A DNA stretch of 64,000 nt from Gammaproteobacteria bacterium (GTDB lineage: Bacteria; Pseudomonadota; Gammaproteobacteria; Pseudomonadales; PIVM01): positions 1 to 64,000 of the forward strand of contig PIVM01000013.1 of NCBI GenBank assembly GCA_003353945.1, given 5' to 3'. Below the pieces are notes generated by a model. That model made no database searches. It saw only the letters and a list, made by a program, of their open reading frames with translations, and had not been told where the DNA came from. Within the stretch, counting starts at the first letter, position 1; each line of letters opens with the position of its first letter. The position numbers were made by a program, and so were the translations under genes. Below, in pieces: positions 17,060 through 26,134 of the stretch.

Positions 17060-17314
17060 TCTGCTAGTTTGTACGCTTTGAATTAGTCGATCTAAAATAA
17101 GAATGCTGAGATGTTGGATTTTACCTTTAACGAGGAATAGAAGCTATGCTAAGTCATGTCGTTGTCGTGTAGAGCAAGCTTGGTAGTCGTCTTTTGGCGG
17201 CAGTTAATTCATCGGAGAGTGACAAATCTCCGGGGTTGGGTGTATTTTGATCAGGCAAGAATGAGCAAAGTGCAAAGCTTGGTCTATACTGAAATGCTAT
17301 TGAATTAGGAATGG

Positions 17315-17605
17315 ATGTCAGAGGATTATAGAATGACAGTGAATAACAGGCGGCATTACCTTCGTACTGCATCTGATGCTATTGTTGAAATGAGCCATCC
17401 CAGTATTGGCGCGATGACGGTGCGAGCGCGGGATTTATCCGAAGGTGGTGTGAGTGTTGATATGGGGAATCAAATCGCTCCACCGTTAGGGACAGAAGTT
17501 GATGTTATTATCAAGCGACATACGGGAGCCATTAATAATGAGCCTGTAAAAATGCGTGTTGTGCATCTACAAAATGATGGCTCGATGGGCTTGGTATTTA
17601 TCTGA
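17315..17605 (+). CDS. PilZ-domain protein, probable cyclic-di-GMP receptor
   Basis: A 96-residue single-domain protein. The c-di-GMP signature is present: RRHYLR (RxxxR, here NNRRHYLR) near residue 10-15 and DLSEGGVSV (D/NxSxxG) near 45, followed by the beta-barrel strand pattern ending in GSMGLVFI. It should bind c-di-GMP and control a partner by contact. Two starts are possible: ATG at 17315, or ATG at 17333, which has a GAGG site 8 bases upstream and begins MTVNNRR. No diguanylate cyclase is adjacent; a divergent class III cyclase homologue lies 0.9 kb away. Confidence 0.85.
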   Translation: MSEDYRMTVNNRRHYLRTASDAIVEMSHPSIGAMTVRARDLSEGGVSVDMGNQIAPPLGTEVDVIIKRHTGAINNEPVKMRVVHLQNDGSMGLVFI

Positions 17606-17640
17606 GTATTCTTCAGCTCTGACATGATTCAGCCTTAGGT

Positions 17641-18147
17641 TTATTTTTGCTCAGAGCATCGCTTTGGTGCTTCCAGCATCCCGGTCCACTGCTTGTTGAA
17701 TTGATGGATTTGCGTGCAATCAATGGCTGGATTATCGAGTACGTGCAGTACTTTTAGTGATTTCATGTTGATCAGCGGTGCTATCTGGCGAATCTTATTG
17801 TGATTGGCATAAAGCCGTGTTACTGCTGATGATTTTGTCAGAGGGAGCAGATTTTCAATGCTGTTATGGCTGATGTCAATCGTTTCCAGTGCGTCGAACA
17901 GTTCGATGCCTTGCAAGTTGATAATGCCTGCATGAGTGCAGTTGATCTTTGTCAGCTGTTGGGCAGCGGTGATTTTTTTATCCCTGATGGTTTGCATGAG
18001 GCAGCGTTGTAAAGCGGGGTCCGCCACTTGAAAATCGCTGAACAAAATAGGTGGTGTGTACAGCACAGTGTCGTTTAAGGATAAGCGGTAAGGTCCACAA
18101 GCGCTTAAAGCGAACAAGCAAATTAGCATATAGCAAGACTTATTCAT
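17641..18147 (-). CDS. Leucine-rich-repeat lipoprotein
   Basis: A 168-residue predicted lipoprotein with signal MNKSCYMLICLFALSAC (lipobox LSAC). The centre holds about four leucine-rich repeats (for example INLQGIELFDALETIDISHN and VTRLYANHNKIRQIAPLINM) with the LxxLxxLxxxxN pattern, and a C-terminal Cys pair. The frame runs to a TTG at 18165, but the ATG at 18147 starts the signal peptide properly. Leucine-rich repeats usually bind other proteins; partner and role are unknown. It is convergent with the PilZ gene, only 35 bases apart. Confidence 0.75.
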   Translation of the reverse strand: MNKSCYMLICLFALSACGPYRLSLNDTVLYTPPILFSDFQVADPALQRCLMQTIRDKKITAAQQLTKINCTHAGIINLQGIELFDALETIDISHNSIENLLPLTKSSAVTRLYANHNKIRQIAPLINMKSLKVLHVLDNPAIDCTQIHQFNKQWTGMLEAPKRCSEQK

Positions 18148-18165
18148 GTGATGCAACCACCGCAA

Positions 18166-18522
18166 TAAAACACATATATTAGTATAGTCTGATTTGCTGG
18201 AGATAAATCCACCGATTTCTGCATTGTCAAGCCTCCCTTTTCATATATTTTCAAAATGTGCTGGAAGTCCCATTCTCGCTGAGTATAATTGCGGCCCATG
18301 GCAAGGGAAGGCTGGGTGGCAGTTTTAGTATTGGTTTTTGTATTTTAAAGGGTTGAAAACGCAAGATGCGTTGAGCGGTAAACTGCCCGAAGGGGTGTTT
18401 GGAACAGGACATGGAAGGTATCCAATAGTGGTTTTAGTCGGCCTATATTGTTCTTGGTTGTCATCGTCTGCTGTATTGCCAACGTTACACAATGCGTTTT
18501 TACCACACAGAATGATTAGCCT
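18166..18522. other. Gene-free stretch upstream of the cyclase homologue
   Basis: About 357 bases. It carries a likely promoter (18261-18289). A 16-codon frame (18298-18348) and a 62-codon TTG frame (18338-18526, overlapping the next start as ATGA) exist but have no ribosome site or family resemblance. Confidence 0.45.
18261..18289 (+). promoter_or_regulatory. Candidate sigma-70 promoter for the cyclase homologue
   Basis: A perfect -10 box TATAAT (18284-18289) lies 17 bases after CTGGAA (18261-18266), which matches three of six bases of the -35 consensus. It would start transcription near 18296 and give a leader of about 225 bases. Confidence 0.4.
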
Positions 18523-19812
18523 ATGATATCTAAAAATGAGTTGCCGCCGCGTTTGACTCATCGTAAATCCAAGCCGTTGGGTGTTGTTCAGCAGGGAAAT
18601 CTGCGTTTTCTGGAACAGGCTATTCATCAGTACTGGCGACTTGGGCAAAATATTATCTTGTGTTGGTGCCCTACTGAAAAAGGTGTTTGCTTACTGCTTG
18701 CTCCTCACTACTTTCTTGGTTCTTTTTCGGAATGCCTGAATGACTGTCATTCGCAGGATCGTCTGGAAGCTTTAAATGGTAAATTTGTCCGTCAGCTGAT
18801 ATCTGGTTTGCGACGGATGTCCGAAGAAGATTTTTACAGTACGGCTCGGCGATTTGAATTAGAACCTACGGTAATCGATTTACCTGTTCCGTTATTGCAC
18901 GATCAAGTAGCACAGGCGGCTGTCGAAGAGCTGGTGAAACGCTACAGCATCAGTTATGTGGCCAGCAGGGCTGTCTTATTATTCGATATTGTTGATTTTT
19001 CACTCTTTACTCCTTTTGAGCAAACCAGCCAGCTAAACAGTTTGTCCTATTCCTTGAATTCAGCGTATAACAAAATGCTGCAAGCCAATGTCAATATTGA
19101 TTTTGCTCGCACCACTACCGGTGATGGTTTTTATATCTGGAATCGGGAAAAAGGCGCGATGGCTGATGTGTCCTTATTTCATTTTATGCAACTGGTTGTC
19201 GCGGATAATGCGATTGCCAAGCGTAAATCCAAAGGCAATACGGTGCCTGCTATTCGTACCGGATTTCATATTGGCAGTCACTATGAATTCAGTCAGTCTG
19301 AGGGTTTGAATCCAACCATGTATAGCTACATTGTGGGTGATGTGACGATTGAGTTAGCACGTATGCTGGAAAGCGCCCAGGCAGGGCAGATTTATATTGG
19401 TGATTTCAAAACGCGTGCACCCACGTCGAGTCGCGAGAGTGCCTATATGGTGGAAGCAAATACTATTCAGTTTGTTGAACGTGCAAAAAAAATAAATGAC
19501 CTAAAAGGTGTTGAAATTGCTGACGAGAAAACGGAAGCCATTCTCAGTTATCTAACCGGCGAAACAGGGGCATCCGGTGGTGAAAGCATTCGGCGCTTTC
19601 GTATTACTGATAAACATGGCCGTTTTCGTCATGCTTATAATCTGCGTATCAATATTTATCGTCAGGGGCAAAAGCCCATCATTCTCGGCATGCAAGACAG
19701 CTATCTTCCCAAGCCGCGCTTTAACCGGCAGCGTGGTTTTCTTGACAGTGGTTTATCCTCCACCACCATTCGTCCTGCAAGCCGTCGTAAACGGCTGGTG
19801 TTATCGGACTAA
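18523..19812 (+). CDS. Class III nucleotide cyclase homologue, catalytically doubtful
   Basis: A 429-residue soluble protein with a class III adenylate/guanylate cyclase fold at about 148-290. AVLLFDIVDFSLFTPFEQ carries both the first metal Asp and its surroundings, TTTGDGFYIWNR the second metal Asp, and VGDVTIELARMLESAQAGQI the dimer helix. However, the substrate-reading Lys normally three residues before the GD of GDG is Thr, and the catalytic Asn of VNxAARL is Ile, while the Arg is kept. It may therefore have changed substrate or serve as a regulator only. The N-terminal 140 residues and the C-terminal 110 (FRHAYNLRINIYRQG) match nothing I know. The start lacks a good ribosome site. Confidence 0.75.
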   Translation: MISKNELPPRLTHRKSKPLGVVQQGNLRFLEQAIHQYWRLGQNIILCWCPTEKGVCLLLAPHYFLGSFSECLNDCHSQDRLEALNGKFVRQLISGLRRMSEEDFYSTARRFELEPTVIDLPVPLLHDQVAQAAVEELVKRYSISYVASRAVLLFDIVDFSLFTPFEQTSQLNSLSYSLNSAYNKMLQANVNIDFARTTTGDGFYIWNREKGAMADVSLFHFMQLVVADNAIAKRKSKGNTVPAIRTGFHIGSHYEFSQSEGLNPTMYSYIVGDVTIELARMLESAQAGQIYIGDFKTRAPTSSRESAYMVEANTIQFVERAKKINDLKGVEIADEKTEAILSYLTGETGASGGESIRRFRITDKHGRFRHAYNLRINIYRQGQKPIILGMQDSYLPKPRFNRQRGFLDSGLSSTTIRPASRRKRLVLSD

Positions 19813-19823
19813 TTAATTCTCAT

Positions 19824-20609
19824 ATGGGTTTGATCGTTAAAGCCTTGCAAGTGGAGTATGAATCTGCAGCAGTAACGCTGTTGCAGATTTTGCAACAGCG
19901 TTACTCTAAGCTTGGATTGCATGCCCCTGAATGTATGTTGGAGCTGGGTGAACATGGCCTGAGCCTGGTGCGGGGAGACAATCAGTTCAGTGCATTACGT
20001 GTGGATTTTACCGCAGGTACGCAGCACCATAGACGATTGTACGGTGGAGGGAAGGGCCAGTTAATTGCCAAGGCCGTGGGGCTGTCCAAGGGCGTCAAGC
20101 CACAGGTGCTTGATTGTACAGCGGGTCTGGGACGTGACGCATTTGTATTGGCTGCATTGGGATGTAAAGTGACAATGCTGGAACGCCATCCCATTGTGCA
20201 TGCTCTTTTAGATGATGGATTAAAGCGTGCTATCAACAGCCAGGACATACCGTTGCGCGATATTGTTGGGCGAATGCCCCTGCACTATGTCGATGCCCTT
20301 TCTTACTTGCAAACGTTGGAATCACGGCGATTTGATGTCATTGTGCTGGATCCGATGTTTCCTTCGCGTAAAAAATCAGCCTTGGTGAAAAAGGATATGC
20401 AGATATTTCATCAGCTGCTAGGCAGCGATTGTGATAGCGATGAGTTGTTGACCCTGGCGCTTCAAAGGGCTGGGCATCGTGTCGTTGTTAAGCGCCCGGC
20501 TACAGCACCGGCGCTGAGATATAAGACATCAGATCAGCCGCCACCTATGTACAGTCTAAAAGGCAAAAGCAGTCGATATGATATCTACAGCCTGAAGCGA
20601 TTTAACTGA
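19824..20609 (+). CDS. rsmJ: 16S rRNA (guanine1516-N2)-methyltransferase RsmJ
   Basis: Uses S-adenosylmethionine to methylate G1516 of 16S rRNA in the small subunit. At 261 residues it has family length and signatures HHRRLYGGGKGQLIAKAVGL, the SAM-binding DCTAGLGRDAFVLAALGC and VTMLERHP, and the catalytic VIVLDPMFPSRKKSALVKKD. It starts 11 bases after the cyclase gene, so the two are probably co-transcribed by chance of position. The stop codon overlaps the hairpin at 20609-20642, shared with the convergent lipoprotein gene. Confidence 0.95.
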   Translation: MGLIVKALQVEYESAAVTLLQILQQRYSKLGLHAPECMLELGEHGLSLVRGDNQFSALRVDFTAGTQHHRRLYGGGKGQLIAKAVGLSKGVKPQVLDCTAGLGRDAFVLAALGCKVTMLERHPIVHALLDDGLKRAINSQDIPLRDIVGRMPLHYVDALSYLQTLESRRFDVIVLDPMFPSRKKSALVKKDMQIFHQLLGSDCDSDELLTLALQRAGHRVVVKRPATAPALRYKTSDQPPPMYSLKGKSSRYDIYSLKRFN

Positions 20610-20642
20610 GCCTGTCTGGAATAAGGCCGTCTGGGACAGGCT
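20609..20642. terminator. Hairpin between convergent genes, built from the dispersed repeat
   Basis: Arms AGCCTGTC / GACAGGCT (8 bases, perfect) separated by 18 bases lie between rsmJ and the DUF1566 gene. It has no strong T-run, but the location between convergent stops suggests an end-of-transcript role; the right arm belongs to the GGACAGGCT repeat family. Confidence 0.4.
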
Positions 20643-20657
20643 CCTGGTTTAACAAGG

Positions 20658-22133
20658 TCAATAGTTACTGCAGAAGGGGCCGCTGTCGCCGGTACCACCC
20701 ACTACGGCGGTGCAGATTGCTGGCGGTACGTTATAACTGAACCATGTTTTGCCCTGTTCTGCTGCTGTGCAACGTGCAGCTTGACTATAACCTCCTTTTT
20801 CCACCAGACAGCTATTGTTTGTGCTGACGATAACACTGGCGGCGATGGCGCCGTCCTGTGATTGGCAGAATGATTCAACCCAACTTTCTGTCCAACCTTC
20901 AGCAATGGGGAAATCAGCGCAGTTATTATCGTTGAACAGGCTGACATAACGGCAGCTCAGCACTTGGCTGTCGTCGGGAATGGTGGCGCATTCGGTTGCC
21001 GGGCATTGGCTGGCATCCATAGCGCAGCTGCCGTCACCGCATTGATAAGGGCTTGATTCCGGACAGCCAACGGCTTCAAGTTGGATATCCATCGACAAGC
21101 TACTTGTGCTGTGGGAGCTGCCGTTTAATGGAAAGCTGATGGATGCCTCACCTTCGCCCCAGATATAATCACCGTTTTCTGGAATGGGCGGGAATTTTTC
21201 TATCATTTGTAATTCAACAAAAACCTGATAGTGACCTGCTAGCAATTCTTCTCGGTAATAGCTGGTTGCGGGAATGGTCACAGTCAACGGCTGATTCAAA
21301 TCAATTACAGGATGGATAACCTGGTTGTAATCAGTACCACCGTCCGGTGGTCCCAAGGGGGGGAAAGAGAAGTCTTCCGCTTCATAAAGAAAGGCCATTA
21401 GCTGATAGGGTTGGTGCGGCAGCTGGTCTGGTAGATGAATCGTTAATTCCAATTGATCAGCCTGTGCGATCAAGTCCTGGTCGCAATGCGCTTTTGAGGG
21501 GAAGTAACTCGCGCAGGGTTGCCCGTTGACTTCACAGCTAGGCGGTGTCGCACCATTTTTATTGCGTACGCAACGTACTTCACCCAGGCTGCAGGCATGG
21601 TTAAAACCCATGGCCGCGCTATCAAATGTGATATAGGAAACCCAGTGTTCAGGGTCGTCACTGGCTGGATTGAGTGCCCAGGTTTCCAGGGGGTGTCCCA
21701 CAACAGCAGGGTCTGGTTTATCGCAGGTGCCGCCGAATAGGTGTTTCCAGTAACAACCGGTAAATAGCGCAGGCCCTTGGTAGTGTTCGGCACCCAAGCA
21801 GGCGAGATTAAATCCGTCCGAGGTGCTGGCCCCTGCCGTGATTTGACAGTCACCGCCGGGCATGGTGTTGGGGTTGCCGTCAACGATGGTTCGTAGCTCA
21901 TCGATGGTCGGCAGTCGCCAGTCGTCATGACCACCGAGTGTCAGATTGTCACAATATTGAACGGCTTGGGCGGGCACTACGCCGGTATCCGTATAATCAT
22001 GGGCATCTTTCTGTGGATTCTGCCAGCACAAGCCAGTGCTTTGATCACAGGTATTGGGTGGCGGGCTACAACCGCTGAAGAGCCAAGTGCTTAATAAAAT
22101 CAATAAGATAGATGTGCGAAGAGTGAGGTTCAT
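20658..22133 (-). CDS. Secreted lipoprotein with DUF1566 domain and LDL-receptor-like Cys motif
   Basis: Started at the ATG at 22133 (491 residues), the protein has a lipoprotein signal MNLTLRTSILLILLSTWLFS ending in SGC. An N-terminal region of about 150 residues holds the DUF1566 / Lcl-C-terminal motif HDDWRLPTIDELRTIVD, a fold related to C-type lectin-like formylglycine-enzyme domains. A middle beta domain follows. The C-terminal third is Cys-rich and includes YQCGDGSCAMDASQCP, resembling bacterial LDL-receptor-class-A-like modules. A second ATG at 22157 gives 8 more residues but no ribosome site. Role unknown; surface binding is plausible. Confidence 0.72.
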   Translation of the reverse strand: MNLTLRTSILLILLSTWLFSGCSPPPNTCDQSTGLCWQNPQKDAHDYTDTGVVPAQAVQYCDNLTLGGHDDWRLPTIDELRTIVDGNPNTMPGGDCQITAGASTSDGFNLACLGAEHYQGPALFTGCYWKHLFGGTCDKPDPAVVGHPLETWALNPASDDPEHWVSYITFDSAAMGFNHACSLGEVRCVRNKNGATPPSCEVNGQPCASYFPSKAHCDQDLIAQADQLELTIHLPDQLPHQPYQLMAFLYEAEDFSFPPLGPPDGGTDYNQVIHPVIDLNQPLTVTIPATSYYREELLAGHYQVFVELQMIEKFPPIPENGDYIWGEGEASISFPLNGSSHSTSSLSMDIQLEAVGCPESSPYQCGDGSCAMDASQCPATECATIPDDSQVLSCRYVSLFNDNNCADFPIAEGWTESWVESFCQSQDGAIAASVIVSTNNSCLVEKGGYSQAARCTAAEQGKTWFSYNVPPAICTAVVGGTGDSGPFCSNY

Positions 22134-22251
22134 GATACTAGGCCAGTATTTAATCATTATTATTTTGATAACGTGATACTGCTTGTGGTAGCCAAGCTTG
22201 TCAATAGTCCAGTCGATATTAAAGGTGCTGGTTCAGGGTAAATGCCATTTC

Positions 22252-22506
22252 TTAAGTTCTAAATCTTGAGACAATAAAACACAGATATGCGATAAATGCG
22301 ACGATGAAACCAAGGGCAGCGATGGCCATACTGGCCAGCGTGCATAGCTCTTGTTGCAGTGAGGGTGTCATTGAGTGCTCTATCGCAAAGATACCCAGCA
22401 TGCCGCAGAAAAAAACGATGCAGCCGCAACTGAATTGCAACAGTGCCAAGCGAGGCTGTGCTATCAGCTCTTTAATGTGTCCAGTTAGGCGATAAATCCA
22501 CTTCAT
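22252..22506 (-). CDS. Small inner-membrane protein
   Basis: An 84-residue protein with two clear membrane helices (about 22-42 and 56-80). The frame extends to 22584, inside dapE, but the ATG at 22506 starts 25 bases after the dapE stop and is preceded by TTGGAA, so the short form is chosen. It is probably the last gene of the dapE transcript. No family recognised. Confidence 0.55.
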   Translation of the reverse strand: MKWIYRLTGHIKELIAQPRLALLQFSCGCIVFFCGMLGIFAIEHSMTPSLQQELCTLASMAIAALGFIVAFIAYLCFIVSRFRT

Positions 22507-22531
22507 TGGGCTAGTGTTCCAATGGCAGTGA

Positions 22532-23692
<1,161 letters not shown>

Positions 23693-23708
23693 TTATCAGC
23701 GTATTTTT

Positions 23709-24746
23709 TCAATTATTGGCGTGCAATTCTTCGTTCAATTCAATGGCGGACTTGTTGGTGCGAACTTCAAGGGCGCCTGTTTGTGAATTGCGTCGGAATA
23801 GTAAATCCGATTTGCCTGCCAGTTCACGGGCTTTAACGGTGTCTACTGCTTCGCCATTTTCATCAAGTACTGTGACAACGGAACCTGCAGTAACATACAG
23901 TCCCGCCTCTATCGTGCAGCGATCACCTAAAGGGATGCCGACACCGGCATTGGCACCAATCAAGCATTCATCACCGATTGAAATAATCACGTTGTTGCCG
24001 CCGGACAAGGTGCCCATGGTGGAACAGCCGCCCCCTAAGTCAGAGCCTGCGCCAACAAAGACGCCCGCTGATATGCGCCCTTCGATCATGCCTGGTCCTT
24101 CAGTGCCGGCGTTAAAGTTGACAAAACCTTCGTGCATGATGGTGGTGCCGTTGCCAAGATAGGCACCAAGTCGAACCCTGGCCGTATGTGCAATGCGCAC
24201 ACCGGCTGGAACCACATAGTTGGTCATTTTGGGAAACTTATCCACTGACATCACTTCCAGCAGTTCACCTTGTAGGCGAGCGTCAAGTTGGCGCTGTGGC
24301 AGTTCGTTCAGGTCCACTGCGCCCTGATTTGTCCAGGCAACATTGGGTAGTGCGCCAAACAGACCATTGAGATTGATCTGGTGAGGTTTTACCAGGCGGT
24401 GGGACAATAAGTGCAGCTTCAAATAGGCCTCTGGCACCGATGACGGTTTTTCGTCGGACGCCAGCAGTACGGCCACGATGGATTGTTTGCTGTTTTTAAA
24501 GCTAGCGACAAGCGATGCCTGATGATGGCATTGCTTGTCGTTCAAAGCCGATTCCAGTGCCGACAGCTGAGCTTGGTCCAGGTCGATAGCCAAATTGCCC
24601 GCAGTGTAATCAAGGACTGTGCTGAGCGTTTCGCACAGACAGTTCTTAGGGTTCAGTTGGGGTTGAGGAAAGTAGACTTCCAGCCAATCTCCGGCCGCAT
24701 TTCGGGTGCCAACACCCAATCCAAAACTAAATAATGTGTTTGCCAT
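23709..24746 (-). CDS. dapD: Tetrahydrodipicolinate N-succinyltransferase, long type
   Basis: Transfers succinate from succinyl-CoA to tetrahydrodipicolinate. At 345 residues this is the long Pseudomonas-type DapD rather than the 274-residue E. coli form. A left-handed parallel beta helix is visible at about 185-300: MTNYVVPAGVRIAHTARVRL, GAYLGNGTTIMHEGFVNFNA, MIEGRISAGVFVGAGSDLGG and VIISIGDECLIGANAGVGIP. The start ATG (24744-24746) forms the first unit of an 18-base tandem repeat that runs through the leader; only a weak AGG is available as ribosome site. Its neighbours are dapE downstream and dapC 191 bases upstream. Confidence 0.95.
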   Translation of the reverse strand: MANTLFSFGLGVGTRNAAGDWLEVYFPQPQLNPKNCLCETLSTVLDYTAGNLAIDLDQAQLSALESALNDKQCHHQASLVASFKNSKQSIVAVLLASDEKPSSVPEAYLKLHLLSHRLVKPHQINLNGLFGALPNVAWTNQGAVDLNELPQRQLDARLQGELLEVMSVDKFPKMTNYVVPAGVRIAHTARVRLGAYLGNGTTIMHEGFVNFNAGTEGPGMIEGRISAGVFVGAGSDLGGGCSTMGTLSGGNNVIISIGDECLIGANAGVGIPLGDRCTIEAGLYVTAGSVVTVLDENGEAVDTVKARELAGKSDLLFRRNSQTGALEVRTNKSAIELNEELHANN

Positions 24747-24815
24747 GTTTGACTGCCTATGTATGTTTAACTGTAATTATATGTTTAACCGTATTTGTCT
24801 GTTTCACTGTCAGGG
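24744..24815. repeat. 18-base tandem repeat overlapping the dapD start codon
   Basis: Four imperfect 18-base units at 24744-24761, 24762-24779, 24780-24797 and 24798-24815. Read on the dapD strand, each ends in a variant of CAGTNAAACATR: the last unit ends in the real ATG and the two before it in ATA, as if the translation start region had been copied and decayed. Confidence 0.65.
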
Positions 24816-24937
24816 CTGCAGAATCGATTTATTCTCCGTAACCTTAAAAAGGTGTTGTACTGATTTCTAGTTTATCAGTAATACGGCGACTGTTTTAGCG
24901 TATTCATTTGCTCTCTTTCACAGACGACTCCGCGCTC

Positions 24938-26134
24938 TTACAGAGTATTAACAAAACGTTTGATCCGTTGGGCGGCTTCAATGCAGTCATCATAGGGGGC
25001 GACCAGGGCGATACGAGCATAGTTTTTACCCGGATTCAATCCGGCGGTCTCTCTGGATAGGAATTGCCCGGGCAGTACGGTAACGTTTTCAGTAGCAAAC
25101 AGCTGTTGAGTAAAGTCGGTATCTTCAATCGGTGTTTTTAGCCACAGGTAAAAGCCAGCACTGGGCATGCGCACATCCATGCAGTCTGCCAGAATAGCCG
25201 TCACTGCTTCAAACTTGCGCCGATACAGTTCTCGATTTTGAGCGACATGGGTTTCATCTTGCCAGGCGGTGATGCTGGCACGTTGAACTTGTTCAGGCAT
25301 GGCGCAACCATGGTAGGTGCGGTACAACAGAAATTTTTCGATCAGCGCTGCATCTCCGGCAACAAATCCGGAACGCAAGCCGGGTAGATTTGATCGTTTC
25401 GATAGGCTATGAAAAACAAGGCATCGATGGAAGTCATTGCGCCCGAGTTCGGCGCACGCCTGCAACAGCCCAGCGGGCGGTTTCCTTTCATCAAAGTACA
25501 GCTCTGAATAGCATTCGTCAGAGGCGATGACAAAGTCGTGTTGATCAGCCAGTTTTATCAAAGAACGAAATTTGTCGGTATCAATGACGGCACCGGTTGG
25601 ATTGCTGGGCGTGCACAAAAACAGAATCTGACAGCGTTGCCAGACGCTGTTAGGTACCTGATTAAAATCGGGTAAATAGCCGGTTTGTTCTGTGCAGGAT
25701 AGAAACCAGGGTTCGGCGCCAGCAAGATAAGCGGCACCCTCATAGATTTGATAAAACGGGTTGGGGCAGATAACCAAGGGCTTGGCGTGTCGGTCCACGA
25801 TGGCCTGTACAAATGCAAAGAGGGCTTCGCGTGTGCCGTTGACGGGTAGTAGATGCCGCTCAGCGCTCAAGCTGCCGGGCGCAAGCTGAAATCGCGTGCT
25901 GGCCCACTGCGCAGCGGCTTCTCGCAGTTCGTCAAGTCCTCGGGTTTTGGGGTAGATGCTAATGCCTTGCAGATTGTGTTTCAGACTTTCCAGCACAAAA
26001 TCCGGTGCAGGATGCTTGGGTTCTCCAATGGAAAGAAAAATGCTGGATTTGTCAGCAGGTGCTTGCACAGCCGCTTTGAGAGCGTTGAGTTTTTCAAAGG
26101 GGTAGGGCTGTAGCAGGGATAAGTCCGGGTTCAT
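24938..26134 (-). CDS. dapC: Succinyldiaminopimelate transaminase
   Basis: Pyridoxal-phosphate aminotransferase (class I/II fold) that makes N-succinyl-LL-diaminopimelate from the keto form with glutamate. The 398-residue protein has the N-terminal block LLQPYPFEKLNALK found in the Pseudomonas/Bordetella DapC group, the PLP-lysine motif HSLSKRSNLPGLRSGFVAGD, the cofactor-stacking NGTREALFAF, SNPTGAVID and the carboxylate-binding Arg near the C-terminus (NYARIALV). Its ATG overlaps the glnD stop as ATGA, so translation is coupled to glnD. The dapD gene follows. This fills the transaminase step between dapD and dapE in the window. Confidence 0.93.
   Translation of the reverse strand: MNPDLSLLQPYPFEKLNALKAAVQAPADKSSIFLSIGEPKHPAPDFVLESLKHNLQGISIYPKTRGLDELREAAAQWASTRFQLAPGSLSAERHLLPVNGTREALFAFVQAIVDRHAKPLVICPNPFYQIYEGAAYLAGAEPWFLSCTEQTGYLPDFNQVPNSVWQRCQILFLCTPSNPTGAVIDTDKFRSLIKLADQHDFVIASDECYSELYFDERKPPAGLLQACAELGRNDFHRCLVFHSLSKRSNLPGLRSGFVAGDAALIEKFLLYRTYHGCAMPEQVQRASITAWQDETHVAQNRELYRRKFEAVTAILADCMDVRMPSAGFYLWLKTPIEDTDFTQQLFATENVTVLPGQFLSRETAGLNPGKNYARIALVAPYDDCIEAAQRIKRFVNTL

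Noticed and set aside
18338..18526. 62-codon TTG-started ORF whose stop overlaps the cyclase start as ATGA
   Set aside because: No ribosome site, rare start codon and no recognisable protein; the overlap alone is weak evidence for coupling.
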